Source: Actinomadura barringtoniae (GTDB lineage: Bacteria; Actinomycetota; Actinomycetes; Streptosporangiales; Streptosporangiaceae). From it: a stretch of 64,000 bases of DNA. The notes below the pieces were generated by a model. It searched no databases. It was not told the origin of the DNA and worked only from the letters and a program-made list of their open reading frames with translations. The stretch lies in the NCBI RefSeq assembly GCF_017573505.1, contig NZ_JAGEOJ010000013.1, forward strand, positions 124,001-188,000, written 5' to 3'. Both the position numbers and the translations under genes were made by a program. This document shows, piece after piece, positions 17,784 through 25,936 of this stretch; the stretch's first letter is position 1; every line of letters starts with the position of its first letter.

Positions 17784-17834
17784 TCAGGCAGGAGAGACGT
17801 ACATCAGGCAGGAGAGGCGTACATCAGGCGGAGG
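17784..17834. repeat. 20-bp tandem repeats across the lysR stop
   Basis: Two near-identical 20-bp units (17784-17803 and 17804-17823; TCAGGCAGGAGAGRCGTACA) and the start of a third at 17824. On the coding strand each unit carries a TGA. The lysR stop codon is the TGA of the third unit. Confidence 0.85.
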
Positions 17835-18807
17835 CTGCCTCTGCAGCGGCGGGCGCGGCCTTTGCGGGAGCGGGGGCGCCCCCGGGAGCAGCGCCCCCTG
17901 CGGGGGCGGCTTCGGCGGGGGCGGCGTTGCGGAAGGCTTCCAGGGCGGCGCGGATGGCTGGGCGGCGGGCGGCTTCTTCGCGCCAGACGGCGTAGACCCT
18001 GCGGGCCAGGGGGGTCTTCAGGCTGACGACGCGGACGCCTTCGGGGACGTCGCAGCGGCCCAGGCGGGGAAGGATCGTGTTGCCGAGGCCGGCGGCCACC
18101 AGGGCCAGCTGGGTGGCGAACTCGTAGGCCATGTGGTCGATGCGGGGTTCGGCATCGATGGAACGCAGGGTGTGGGTCAGCCAGTCACAGCAGATGCTGC
18201 CCGGAGTGGAGCTGATCCAGGGGTCCCCGGCGAGTTCCTTGAGTTCTACCTCGCTGGATGCGGCGAGGGGATGGGCGGCGGGAAGGGCCACGTCCGCTAC
18301 GTCGAAGCCGATGGTGCCCTTGAGGAGGCCGTCGGGGATGGGCAGGGGCTCGTTGTTCCAGTCCTGCACGATGGCCATGTCCAGGTCGCCCCGCAGCACG
18401 CGGGGGATGCTCTGCAGGGGGTCCTCTTCCTGTGTGAGGACCCGGAGCTCGGGATGGAGCTCGCGGAGTTGGCTGAGGGAGGCGGGCAGGAGGCCTCGGA
18501 TGGCGGTGGGGAACGCGGCGACGGTGAGTTCGCCCACTACCGCGCCCTTGTGGGCCTCCAGGTCGGCCTGCGCGCGTTCGACCAGCGACAGGATGCGGTC
18601 GGCGTGGGTGACCAGGAGTTCGGCGGCGTCGGTGAGGCGGACGCCGCGGCCGTTGCGCTCGAGGAGCTTCTGGCCGGTCTCGCGTTCCAGCTTGGCCAGC
18701 TGCTGGGAGACCGCCGAGGTGGTCACGTGGAGGACGTCGGCGGCCGCGCTGACCGAGCCGTACGTGGAGACCGCGTGCAGGGCCCGCAGGCGTTCCAAAT
18801 CGAGCAT
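17824..18807 (-). CDS. LysR-family transcriptional regulator
   Basis: 327 residues. The N-terminal HTH is standard (LERLRALHAVSTYGSVSAAADVLHVTTSAVSQQLAKLE), followed by a periplasmic-binding-like effector domain (about 90-290). The last 35 residues are an Ala/Pro-rich tail (PAGGAAPGGAPAPAKAAP) not typical for the family. It is divergent from the EamA gene with 72 nt between them, the usual arrangement for a LysR target. Confidence 0.92.
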   Translation of the reverse strand: MLDLERLRALHAVSTYGSVSAAADVLHVTTSAVSQQLAKLERETGQKLLERNGRGVRLTDAAELLVTHADRILSLVERAQADLEAHKGAVVGELTVAAFPTAIRGLLPASLSQLRELHPELRVLTQEEDPLQSIPRVLRGDLDMAIVQDWNNEPLPIPDGLLKGTIGFDVADVALPAAHPLAASSEVELKELAGDPWISSTPGSICCDWLTHTLRSIDAEPRIDHMAYEFATQLALVAAGLGNTILPRLGRCDVPEGVRVVSLKTPLARRVYAVWREEAARRPAIRAALEAFRNAAPAEAAPAGGAAPGGAPAPAKAAPAAAEAASA

Positions 18808-18879
18808 GAAGCAACTCTAAAGCGAGCTGTCAACTAATTCTAGATTGTCCTTAATCGAGCGGGCGGTGACCATGGTCCC

Positions 18880-19803
18880 ATGTCACCGCGCCACGTGCTC
18901 CTGGCCGTTCTCATCGCCGCCATCTGGGGATTCAACTTCGTTCCGATCAAGGTGGGGCTGGAGGCCTTCCCGCCGCTGCTGTTCGCCTCCCTGCGGTTCG
19001 TGGTCTCGGCGCTGCCCGCGGTGTTCTTCATCCGCCGTCCGCCGGTCGCCTGGAAATGGATCCTGATGATCGGGCTGGCGATCGGCGTCGGCCAGTTCGG
19101 GCTGCTGTTCATCGGGATGCGGCAGGGCATGCCCGCCGGCCTGTCCTCGGTGGTCCTGCAGACCTCGGCGCTGTTCACCGTCCTGATCGCCGCCGGGCTG
19201 CTGCGCGAACGGCCGCGACCGGCGCAGCTGGCCGGGATGGCCGTCGCGTTCACCGGCGTGACCCTGATCGGCGTGGACTTCGGGCACGGCAGCCCGATCC
19301 TGGCGTTCCTGCTGTGCATCGGCGCCGCCGCCTCGTGGGGGCTCGGCAACGTGCTCATGCGCAAGATGAACCAGTCGACCGACGAGCCCGTGGACGCGTT
19401 CGGCTTCATGGTCTGGATGTCGCTGGTGCCGCCGATCCCGATGCTGGCACTGTCGCTGATCTTCGAGGGCCCCTCGCAGGACTGGCACGCGGTCACCCAC
19501 ATCCCGCTGTCCGGCGCCACGTCGCTCCTCTACATCGCCTACCTGTCCACGCTGGTCGGCTTCGGCACCTGGGGCTGGCTCATGCGGCGCTACGAGGCGG
19601 GCACGGTCGCCATGTACTCGCTGCTCGTCCCGCCGTTCGGGATCGTGGCGGCGGTCGTGGTGCTGAACGAGCACGTCAGCGCGCTGCGGCTCTTCGCGGC
19701 CGCGCTCATCGTCGGCGGGGTCGCCCTCGGCAGCCTGCGCCGCCGCGCCGTCACGGCGCCCGACCCCCTGGTGCCCGCTCCGGCACCGGCACCGGCCAAG
19801 TGA
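18880..19803 (+). CDS. EamA/DMT-family transporter
   Basis: 307 residues, ten predicted membrane helices in two EamA repeats (about 5-135 and 150-290). N-terminal AAIWGFNFVPIKVGLEAFPP matches the family. Probably a metabolite or amino acid exporter. Divergent from lysR, which likely controls it. Its stop is 14 nt from the start of the DapA-like gene. C-terminus ends in a short PAPAPAPAK tail. Confidence 0.9.
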   Translation: MSPRHVLLAVLIAAIWGFNFVPIKVGLEAFPPLLFASLRFVVSALPAVFFIRRPPVAWKWILMIGLAIGVGQFGLLFIGMRQGMPAGLSSVVLQTSALFTVLIAAGLLRERPRPAQLAGMAVAFTGVTLIGVDFGHGSPILAFLLCIGAAASWGLGNVLMRKMNQSTDEPVDAFGFMVWMSLVPPIPMLALSLIFEGPSQDWHAVTHIPLSGATSLLYIAYLSTLVGFGTWGWLMRRYEAGTVAMYSLLVPPFGIVAAVVVLNEHVSALRLFAAALIVGGVALGSLRRRAVTAPDPLVPAPAPAPAK

Positions 19804-19817
19804 TCAAGGTGAGAAGC

Positions 19818-20681
19818 ATGCACGGCATCCACGCGTCCCTGGTGACACCGTTCGACCGTTCGGGCGAACTCGACGCCAAGTCCCTCGAACGCCTCGCCCG
19901 GCACTGCCTGGCGCACGGCGCGGCCGGGCTGGTCGCGCTCGGCACCACCGGCGAGGCCGCCCTGCTCAGCGCGGCCGAGCAGCGAACGGTCCTGGAGGTC
20001 GCCCGCGGCGTCTCGATCGAGCACGGCACGCCGCTCATCGTCGGCGCCGGAACGATCGGCACCGACGCCTCGATCGCCGAGGCCCGCGAACGCCAGTGCC
20101 TGGCCGACGCGCTCCTGGTCGTCGTTCCCTACTACCTGCGACCTTCGGACCAGGGCGTCATCGACCACTTCGCAGCCCTCGGGGCGGCCGTGGACGTTCC
20201 CCTGCTCCCGTACAACATCCCCTACCGGACCGGGAAGCACCTCTCCGCGGACACACTTCTGCGAATCCTGGACCTTGACTCGGTCGCGGGCATGAAGCAC
20301 TGCCCAGGCGCGCTTGACCAGGACACCCTCACCCTCCTTGCCTCGACCGGCAAGGACGTCCTCTGCGGCGACGACGCCTACGTCTACCCCATGCTCCAGC
20401 TAGGCGCGGCAGGCGGAATCACCGCGTCGGCGTGCCTGGCCCCTGCCGCGTACGCCGCCATGGCCGAGGCCACCCGCAACGGCAACGCGGCCCGTGCCCG
20501 CGCGCTCCACAACGCCCTGCTGCCCATGGTGAACGCGCTCTTCGCAGAGCCCTCCCCGGCCGTCCTCAAGGCGGCCCTTGCCGAGGAGGGCATCATCGAT
20601 CACCCCGATGTCCGTGCACCTCTGCACGCACCAAGCCCGGAGCCCGTGATGGCAGCCCTGAAGGCCCTGCGGAACCTCTAA
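19818..20681 (+). CDS. dihydrodipicolinate synthase family aldolase
   Basis: 287 residues from ATG 19818, chosen because AAGGTGAG lies just upstream. A GTG at 19800 is the alternative. TIM-barrel lyase/aldolase: LVTPFDRSGELD, GTTGEAALLS, catalytic tyrosine in YNIPYRTG and Schiff-base lysine in GMKHCPG. It could be true DapA (lysine route) or a relative such as N-acetylneuraminate or 2-keto-3-deoxy sugar acid lyase. Linkage to a transporter and LysR favours a catabolic role. Confidence 0.85.
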   Translation: MHGIHASLVTPFDRSGELDAKSLERLARHCLAHGAAGLVALGTTGEAALLSAAEQRTVLEVARGVSIEHGTPLIVGAGTIGTDASIAEARERQCLADALLVVVPYYLRPSDQGVIDHFAALGAAVDVPLLPYNIPYRTGKHLSADTLLRILDLDSVAGMKHCPGALDQDTLTLLASTGKDVLCGDDAYVYPMLQLGAAGGITASACLAPAAYAAMAEATRNGNAARARALHNALLPMVNALFAEPSPAVLKAALAEEGIIDHPDVRAPLHAPSPEPVMAALKALRNL

Positions 20682-21970
20682 CGCGCTTCAGCAGCCGCCC
20701 GCGCCGCATAGGGCAACGCATCCGCGATCCGTTCCAAGGCCGCGTCATCATGCGCGGCCGACAGGAACCACACCTCGTACGACGACGGCGGCAGGTACAC
20801 ACCCCTGTCCAGCGCCGCGTGGAAGAACGCCGCGTAGGCCTTGGTGTCCTGCCGCTGCGCGCCCTCGAAGTCCTCGACCGCCCCATCGGCGAAGAAGATC
20901 GAGAACAGGTTGCCCGCCGTCTGCAGCCGGTGCGGCACGCCCTCCTTGGCCAGCGCCTCGGTAGCGGTCTGGGCGACCAGAGCGGCGGCCCGATCGATGG
21001 CCGCGTACACCTCGGGCGTGGCGTTCCGCAGCGTGGCCAGCCCCGCCGCCGTCGCCAGCGGGTTACCCGACAGCGTCCCGGCCTGGTAGACGGGCCCGGA
21101 CGGCGCCAGGTGATCCATGATGTCCGCGCGCCCGCCGAAGGCCGCCGCCGGCAGCCCACCGCCCATCACCTTGCCGAACGTCGTCAGGTCGCCGGGAACG
21201 CCCTCGATCCCGTACCACCCCGACCGCGAGGCGCGAAAGCCCGTCAGCACCTCGTCCATGATCAGGAGAGCACCGTTCGAGTGGCACAGCGCCCGCAGCA
21301 GCGCGTTGAAGTCCCGGGTCGGCGGAACGACGCCCATGTTGCACGGCACCGCCTCGGTGATCACACAGGCGATGTCCTCGCCATGCCTGGTGAACGTCTC
21401 CTCCAGCGCCACCACGTCGTTGTACGGGAGCACGATCGTGTCGGCCGTCGTGGCCCCGGTCACCCCGGGCGTGTCCGGCAACGCGAGCGTCGCCACACCC
21501 GACCCCGCCGCCGCCAGCAGCGAGTCCACATGCCCGTGATAGCACCCGGCGAACTTGACGATCTTCGACCGCCCGGTGAACCCCCGGGCCAGCCGGATCG
21601 CCGACATCGTCGCCTCGGTGCCCGAGTTCACCAGCCGGACCTTCTCCGCCGGCGTACGCCCCACGAGTTCCTCGGCCAGGTCGACCTCACCCCGCGTCGG
21701 GGCCCCATAGGAGGTCCCGTGCGCCGCCGCCTCCTGAACCGCCTCCACCACCGCCGGATGGGCGTGCCCGAGGATCATCGGTCCCCACGAGCAGATCAGA
21801 TCGACGTACTCGTTCCCGTCCGCGTCGGTGAGATAAGGCCCCTTCGCGGAGGCAATGAACCGGGGCGTCCCTCCCACCGCGCGGAAGGCCCGCACCGGGG
21901 AGTTCACGCCTCCCGGAACCACTCGGTTCGCTCGCTCGAAAAGCCGCTGAGAGTCTTGAAAGTCACTCAC
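20678..21970 (-). CDS. hemL: glutamate-1-semialdehyde 2,1-aminomutase
   Basis: 430 residues. Makes 5-aminolevulinate in the C5 pathway, after HemA. PLP lysine in TFGKVMGGGLPAAAFGGR; N-terminal family motif RVVPGGVNSPVRAF. It is outside the rex-hem operon, as in many actinomycetes, but separated from the histidine phosphatase/tlpA genes it often precedes. Convergent with the DapA-like gene, overlapping by 4 nt. Confidence 0.95.
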   Translation of the reverse strand: MSDFQDSQRLFERANRVVPGGVNSPVRAFRAVGGTPRFIASAKGPYLTDADGNEYVDLICSWGPMILGHAHPAVVEAVQEAAAHGTSYGAPTRGEVDLAEELVGRTPAEKVRLVNSGTEATMSAIRLARGFTGRSKIVKFAGCYHGHVDSLLAAAGSGVATLALPDTPGVTGATTADTIVLPYNDVVALEETFTRHGEDIACVITEAVPCNMGVVPPTRDFNALLRALCHSNGALLIMDEVLTGFRASRSGWYGIEGVPGDLTTFGKVMGGGLPAAAFGGRADIMDHLAPSGPVYQAGTLSGNPLATAAGLATLRNATPEVYAAIDRAAALVAQTATEALAKEGVPHRLQTAGNLFSIFFADGAVEDFEGAQRQDTKAYAAFFHAALDRGVYLPPSSYEVWFLSAAHDDAALERIADALPYAARAAAEAR

Positions 21971-22104
21971 CCGCCCAGTCTCTCAGTTGCAATATGGCGA
22001 CGCCCCTTGACCTCGGCAGTAACCGGCCGATATTCCACCAAGTACACCGGCGTCACGAGTGGTGCCAGATGCCCCAAGCGCTCCCACGTCGGCCAATCGG
22101 AGGG

Positions 22105-23796
22105 ATGAGCCGCCACGTGACCGAGAAAGTCAACGGCTGGACGGTCCCGGGCTTCACTCATGTCCGGGAGCTGGGGAACGGCGCTGCGGGACGTGTCGTC
22201 CTCGCGGTCGACGACCTCACCCAGACCAAGGTCGCGATCAGATATCTGGACAGGCGGCTACGGGCGGACGAGAACTTCCTGGCGGGATTCAGGGACACGG
22301 CCCGGAAGCTGTCGCAGCTCGAGGATCCGAACGTCGTGGACTTCTACGACTTCGTGGAGTCCTCTGAGGGCGCCGCGGTCGTGATGGAGCGGATCGACGG
22401 CGTCGCGTTGCGGAGGATGCTCGCCGCGCAGGGGCCTACGGGGCCTCTGGCTGCTCTCGCGCTCCTGGGCGGGCTTCTGGCGGGTCTTGCGGCCGCGCAT
22501 GAGCGTGGAGTGGTTCACGGGGCTGTACGGCCTTCTAACGTCCTTGTGGACGGTGAGGGCAATGGGCGCCTGGCGGACTTCGGGCTTACTCCGGCAGAGG
22601 GTTCGGCTCAGGCGGCGCCCGTTTATGCGGCGCCGGAGCTGTGGGACGGGGCGTCCCCCGGGGTCGCCTCTGACCTTTATGCGGCGACGGTCATTTTCTT
22701 TGAGTGCCTAACGGGACGGCCTCCGTTCAGCGCCCGTGGCCAGTCCGGCTTCGCCAAGGCGCACCGAGAGGCGCCCATCCCGGTCGAGGAGGTCCCTGGA
22801 CCGCTCCGCGACCTCATTGCCGCGGGCATGGCCAAGGAGCCTGAGAAGCGGCCTCAGTCGGCTGCGGATCTGCTGGTGACGGTCGAGGAAGCCGCGATCG
22901 CCGCGTACGGGCTGTCCTGGGAGGCGCAGGGGCGCGGGCGGCTGACCGAGCTGGCTGCGCAGGCCGCGACCCTGCCCGAGCCCAAGCCCTCGCGGGCCAC
23001 CACGCCCAAGGGCAACCCGATCACGCCGCGGTCCGGCGCCTCGCGGGGACGCCTGGTGGTGGCGATCGTCGCGATGCTGGTGATCGTGGGCGGTGTCGTG
23101 GGCGCCGCGTCGCTGTACGAGAAGAAGGACGACGCACCCGAGCCGACCCCGGCGAACAGCGGCCAGCCGAGCCCGGCGGGCCCCTCGGGACAGAACTCCG
23201 CCCTGGCGGCGACGCTGGCCGACAAGGTCGGCAAGGCCGTGGCACGGACGCCGAACGGGTCCTTCACGTTCCAGCGGACGGGCGGCGGTGCCGCCAAGGC
23301 GCGCGGCACCTTCCGGCTCGCGCAGGGGACCGTTCCGTCGTACTCGATGACCGTGTCGGGCGGGACCAAGCCGCTGCGCAAGTCGGTGCGGGCCGTGCTG
23401 GTCGGCAACTCGGCGTACGTGCAGGCGGGCAAGAAGTGGCAGAGCTCGTCGGCGAGCGGGGGGCGCGGTTACGCGGCGCTGGCGCAGCAGGTGCGCGGGG
23501 GCTCGGCGGCCGACAACGTGACGGCCCTGCTGAAGGCGAGCACGGCGTTCAACCAGGCAGGGCAGATCTACCGCGGGTTCGCCGAGGCGGCGACGCTGGA
23601 GCAGTACGGCGTGCCGATGGTCGCGCAGATGGCCTCGGCGGCGCACGTCAAGCGGGTGGCGTTCTCGCTGCAGCTGGACGGCGCGGGCCTGCCGGTGCAG
23701 CTGCGGATCAGGATCGGCAACGGGCCCCGGGCACCGATGCTCCACACGACCTATGCGGGCTGGGGCCGCGCCGGCGCCATCACCGCCCCGCGCTAG
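22105..23796 (+). CDS. receptor-like pseudokinase with extracellular domain
   Basis: 563 residues from ATG 22105; a GTG at 22117 is possible. The fold is that of a Ser/Thr kinase (about 15-280), but key residues are lost. VAIK is VAIR (R46), the HRD motif is HGA (138-140), and the lysine two after the lost aspartate is R142. DFG (158-160) and N145 remain. A membrane helix lies at about 325-346. The extracellular domain (about 385-563) resembles LppX/LprG-type sheet proteins in length and pattern, which I infer rather than recognise. Related to the kinase at 15992. Confidence 0.88.
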   Translation: MSRHVTEKVNGWTVPGFTHVRELGNGAAGRVVLAVDDLTQTKVAIRYLDRRLRADENFLAGFRDTARKLSQLEDPNVVDFYDFVESSEGAAVVMERIDGVALRRMLAAQGPTGPLAALALLGGLLAGLAAAHERGVVHGAVRPSNVLVDGEGNGRLADFGLTPAEGSAQAAPVYAAPELWDGASPGVASDLYAATVIFFECLTGRPPFSARGQSGFAKAHREAPIPVEEVPGPLRDLIAAGMAKEPEKRPQSAADLLVTVEEAAIAAYGLSWEAQGRGRLTELAAQAATLPEPKPSRATTPKGNPITPRSGASRGRLVVAIVAMLVIVGGVVGAASLYEKKDDAPEPTPANSGQPSPAGPSGQNSALAATLADKVGKAVARTPNGSFTFQRTGGGAAKARGTFRLAQGTVPSYSMTVSGGTKPLRKSVRAVLVGNSAYVQAGKKWQSSSASGGRGYAALAQQVRGGSAADNVTALLKASTAFNQAGQIYRGFAEAATLEQYGVPMVAQMASAAHVKRVAFSLQLDGAGLPVQLRIRIGNGPRAPMLHTTYAGWGRAGAITAPR

Positions 23797-24090
23797 GCGC
23801 CTGAACGCGTCGCTCCACGTTAGGCAGCTGAACGTGCTGGCCCGCGTTAAACGGCTGAACGCCTCGCCCCGCGTTAGGCCGCTGAACGTGCTGGTCCGTG
23901 TTAGGCCGCTGGGACGCCTCGCCTCGTGTTAGGCGGCTGAACGGGCCCGCTCCGCGTTGGCGGCTGAACGGGCCGCTCCGCGTTGGCGGCTGGACGTGCT
24001 GGCGCGTCAGGCGGCTGAACGAGTCGCCCCCGCGTCAGGCGGGCTGAACGGGCTGGCCTGCGTCAGGCGGCTGAACGCCTGGCCAGAGCC
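23797..24090. repeat. array of about eleven degenerate 27-bp repeats
   Basis: The whole interval between the pseudokinase stop and the next gene is built from units of about 25-28 bp with the shared core GGCGGCTGAACG followed by a CTGGCCCGCGTTA-like half. I count eleven copies. The last codons and stop of the pseudokinase (CCCCGCGCTAGGCGCCTGAACG on 23788-23809) fit the same unit. No spacers of CRISPR type and no palindrome in the unit. Confidence 0.9.
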
Positions 24091-24094
24091 AGCG

Positions 24095-24754
24095 CTACTC
24101 GGCGGCTTCGCAGCTGTCGGCTAGGACTTCGAGGAGCCGGAGCGGGTCGGGGAGCGGGCCGGTCTCGGGAGGCCTGAGCCAGGTGACGGCGCGGCCGTAC
24201 GGGAGGACGGACGGCGGCGCGGCCACGTAGCTCTCGCGGCAGTGCCAGCGCATGCCCGGGGTCTCGGTGACGTTCTCGGGCGAGCAGTCCAGGTGGCAGG
24301 ACCACCATTCGTCCTCGTCGGCGGGGGCGCCTCGGGTGGCGACGAAGAACAGGTGGCGGTCGGCGCCGACCGCGGCGACCGGACCGACCGGGAGGCCGTC
24401 GCGGGCGATGCGATCCAGGGCCATGTTCCCGGCGCTCGCCGGGATGTCGAAGACGTCGAAGACGCGGCCTGTGGGAAGGATCACGTTGGCTTCGGGCCGT
24501 TTGGCCCACCAGCCGGTCAGAATCTCGGGGTCGGTGGTGGCCTGGATCGCCCAGGCCGCGGATACCGGATGGGCGCCGGGGTCCGGACAGCCGATGCGGT
24601 CACAGGAGCACGCGCGGTCGCCGCCGACGGGTGAGTGAGTGCCCGGAAAGCACGGCCAGCCAAGGGCCGCATAGGCCAGTGCGGCGTCCAGCCCGGCCGG
24701 GCTGAGCCGCTCCCCGGCCTTCTGCCGCCTGCTCCCCGAGACCGCCAGCATCAT
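24095..24754 (-). CDS. stand-alone primase-polymerase domain protein
   Basis: 219 residues from ATG 24754, chosen because of a GGGGGG stretch four bases upstream. It matches the bifunctional primase/polymerase N-terminal domain common in actinobacteria: LDAALAYAALGWPCFPG, CGHP-like zinc segment CSCDRIGCPDPGAHP, PEANVILPTG, and FDVFDIPA in the position of the catalytic acid strand. There is no helicase domain. Cellular role of these stand-alone forms is unclear. Confidence 0.8.
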   Translation of the reverse strand: MMLAVSGSRRQKAGERLSPAGLDAALAYAALGWPCFPGTHSPVGGDRACSCDRIGCPDPGAHPVSAAWAIQATTDPEILTGWWAKRPEANVILPTGRVFDVFDIPASAGNMALDRIARDGLPVGPVAAVGADRHLFFVATRGAPADEDEWWSCHLDCSPENVTETPGMRWHCRESYVAAPPSVLPYGRAVTWLRPPETGPLPDPLRLLEVLADSCEAAE

Positions 24755-24883
24755 CCCGCCCCCCAAGGTCGAACGTTGCTCCTTGCTATCGATGATGCAG
24801 GCAGCGCGGAATGCCGGACACGCCAACCCCCAAGAAACGGCCCTAATTGACTAGCTGACGGTGATCATCAGCACAAAATCACA

Positions 24884-25936
24884 TCACCACAGAGTGACAG
24901 CACCATCACCTTGTGGAACCTCATCGCCCTGTGAGACCTCCTTACCTTGCGAGACCTCATCACCCTGCGGGACGGAGAGCACCTTGGATCTTCGGTAGTA
25001 GCGCACGGCACCCGGATGCAGCGGCACCGGGAACGTGACCAGCGCCGTGCGCTGGTCGATGCGGCGAGCCTCGGTGTGCGCCCCGATCAGCGTCCGCTTC
25101 TCGTCGAACAGCAGCTCGGTGAGCGCCTCGGCCTCCGCCGGGTCCATGTCGGCCCGGACCGCGAGCACGTTCACGATGCCGATCGTGGTGACCTCCTCGC
25201 CGAGCGCGTAGGTGTTCCCCGGGATCGTCCGGGCGAGGTAGACGTCGCCGTAGCGGCGTTGCAGCTCACCGACGAGACGGCCCAGCGACAGGATGCGGAT
25301 CTTGTGGGTGGCGGCCAGTTCGGCGATGGCGGGGGTGGGCAGTCCGCCGGTGAAGAAGAACGCGTCGATCTCGCCGTCCGCGAGCCCCGCCGAGGACCGG
25401 GCGGCGGCCCAGCGGCGCCGCTGGACGCCCTTGTCGATGTCAATCCCCGCGGCGCCGAGCACCCGTTCCGCGACGATCTCCGTTCCGGAGCCGGGCGCGC
25501 CGGTCGACACACGGCGGCCGCGCAGATCGCCGACGCTCCGCAACGGGCCGTCGGCCGGCACGACGATCTGCAGGTAGTCGTCGTAGAGCCCGGCCAGCGC
25601 GGCGACGGGCACCTTGCCGGTGAACGGGGGGTCGCCGCGCAGCGCGAGGGCCGCCGTGTCCACCGTGGCGAAGCCGACGTCCGCGCGCCGATCGGCCAGC
25701 ATGCGCAGGTTCTCGGCGGAGGCGGCGGTGGTCAGTACCCGGACGTCCGCCCGCCACCGGCGCGTGGCGGTCACGCCGAACGCGGTGCCAAGGGCGTGAT
25801 AAACGCCACCCTCGCCCCCGGACGCGACGATCAGCCGCCGCACGGGCGGCTCGGAGTCGCACCCGACGAGGACCGCCGCCACGGTGACCGCCAGCGCGAG
25901 CACGGCCACGGATCGACGCGCCCACCCCCTCATCAC
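24884..25936 (-). CDS. TAXI-family solute-binding lipoprotein
   Basis: 350 residues. Signal peptide and lipobox VLVGC at about residue 26, then the TAXI fold: IVASGGEGGVYHALGTAFG and AFFFTGGLPTPAIAELA. TAXI proteins normally feed TRAP transporters, but none is encoded here. The gene overlaps the histidine kinase stop (GTGA) and is third in the operon, suggesting it serves the kinase as a ligand receptor. The C-terminus is a repeat tail (VSQGKEVSQGDEVPQGD) from 18-bp DNA repeats. Confidence 0.88.
   Translation of the reverse strand: MMRGWARRSVAVLALAVTVAAVLVGCDSEPPVRRLIVASGGEGGVYHALGTAFGVTATRRWRADVRVLTTAASAENLRMLADRRADVGFATVDTAALALRGDPPFTGKVPVAALAGLYDDYLQIVVPADGPLRSVGDLRGRRVSTGAPGSGTEIVAERVLGAAGIDIDKGVQRRRWAAARSSAGLADGEIDAFFFTGGLPTPAIAELAATHKIRILSLGRLVGELQRRYGDVYLARTIPGNTYALGEEVTTIGIVNVLAVRADMDPAEAEALTELLFDEKRTLIGAHTEARRIDQRTALVTFPVPLHPGAVRYYRRSKVLSVPQGDEVSQGKEVSQGDEVPQGDGAVTLW
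24903..24975. repeat. 18-bp repeats encoding the TAXI C-terminal tail
   Basis: About four copies of an 18-bp unit of the form ACCTCATCACCCTGCGRG. In frame they encode VSQGDE-like hexapeptides at the very end of the TAXI protein. Confidence 0.8.

Noticed and set aside
23797..24090. CRISPR array
   Set aside because: Repeats are contiguous and degenerate with no unique spacers, and no cas genes are nearby.
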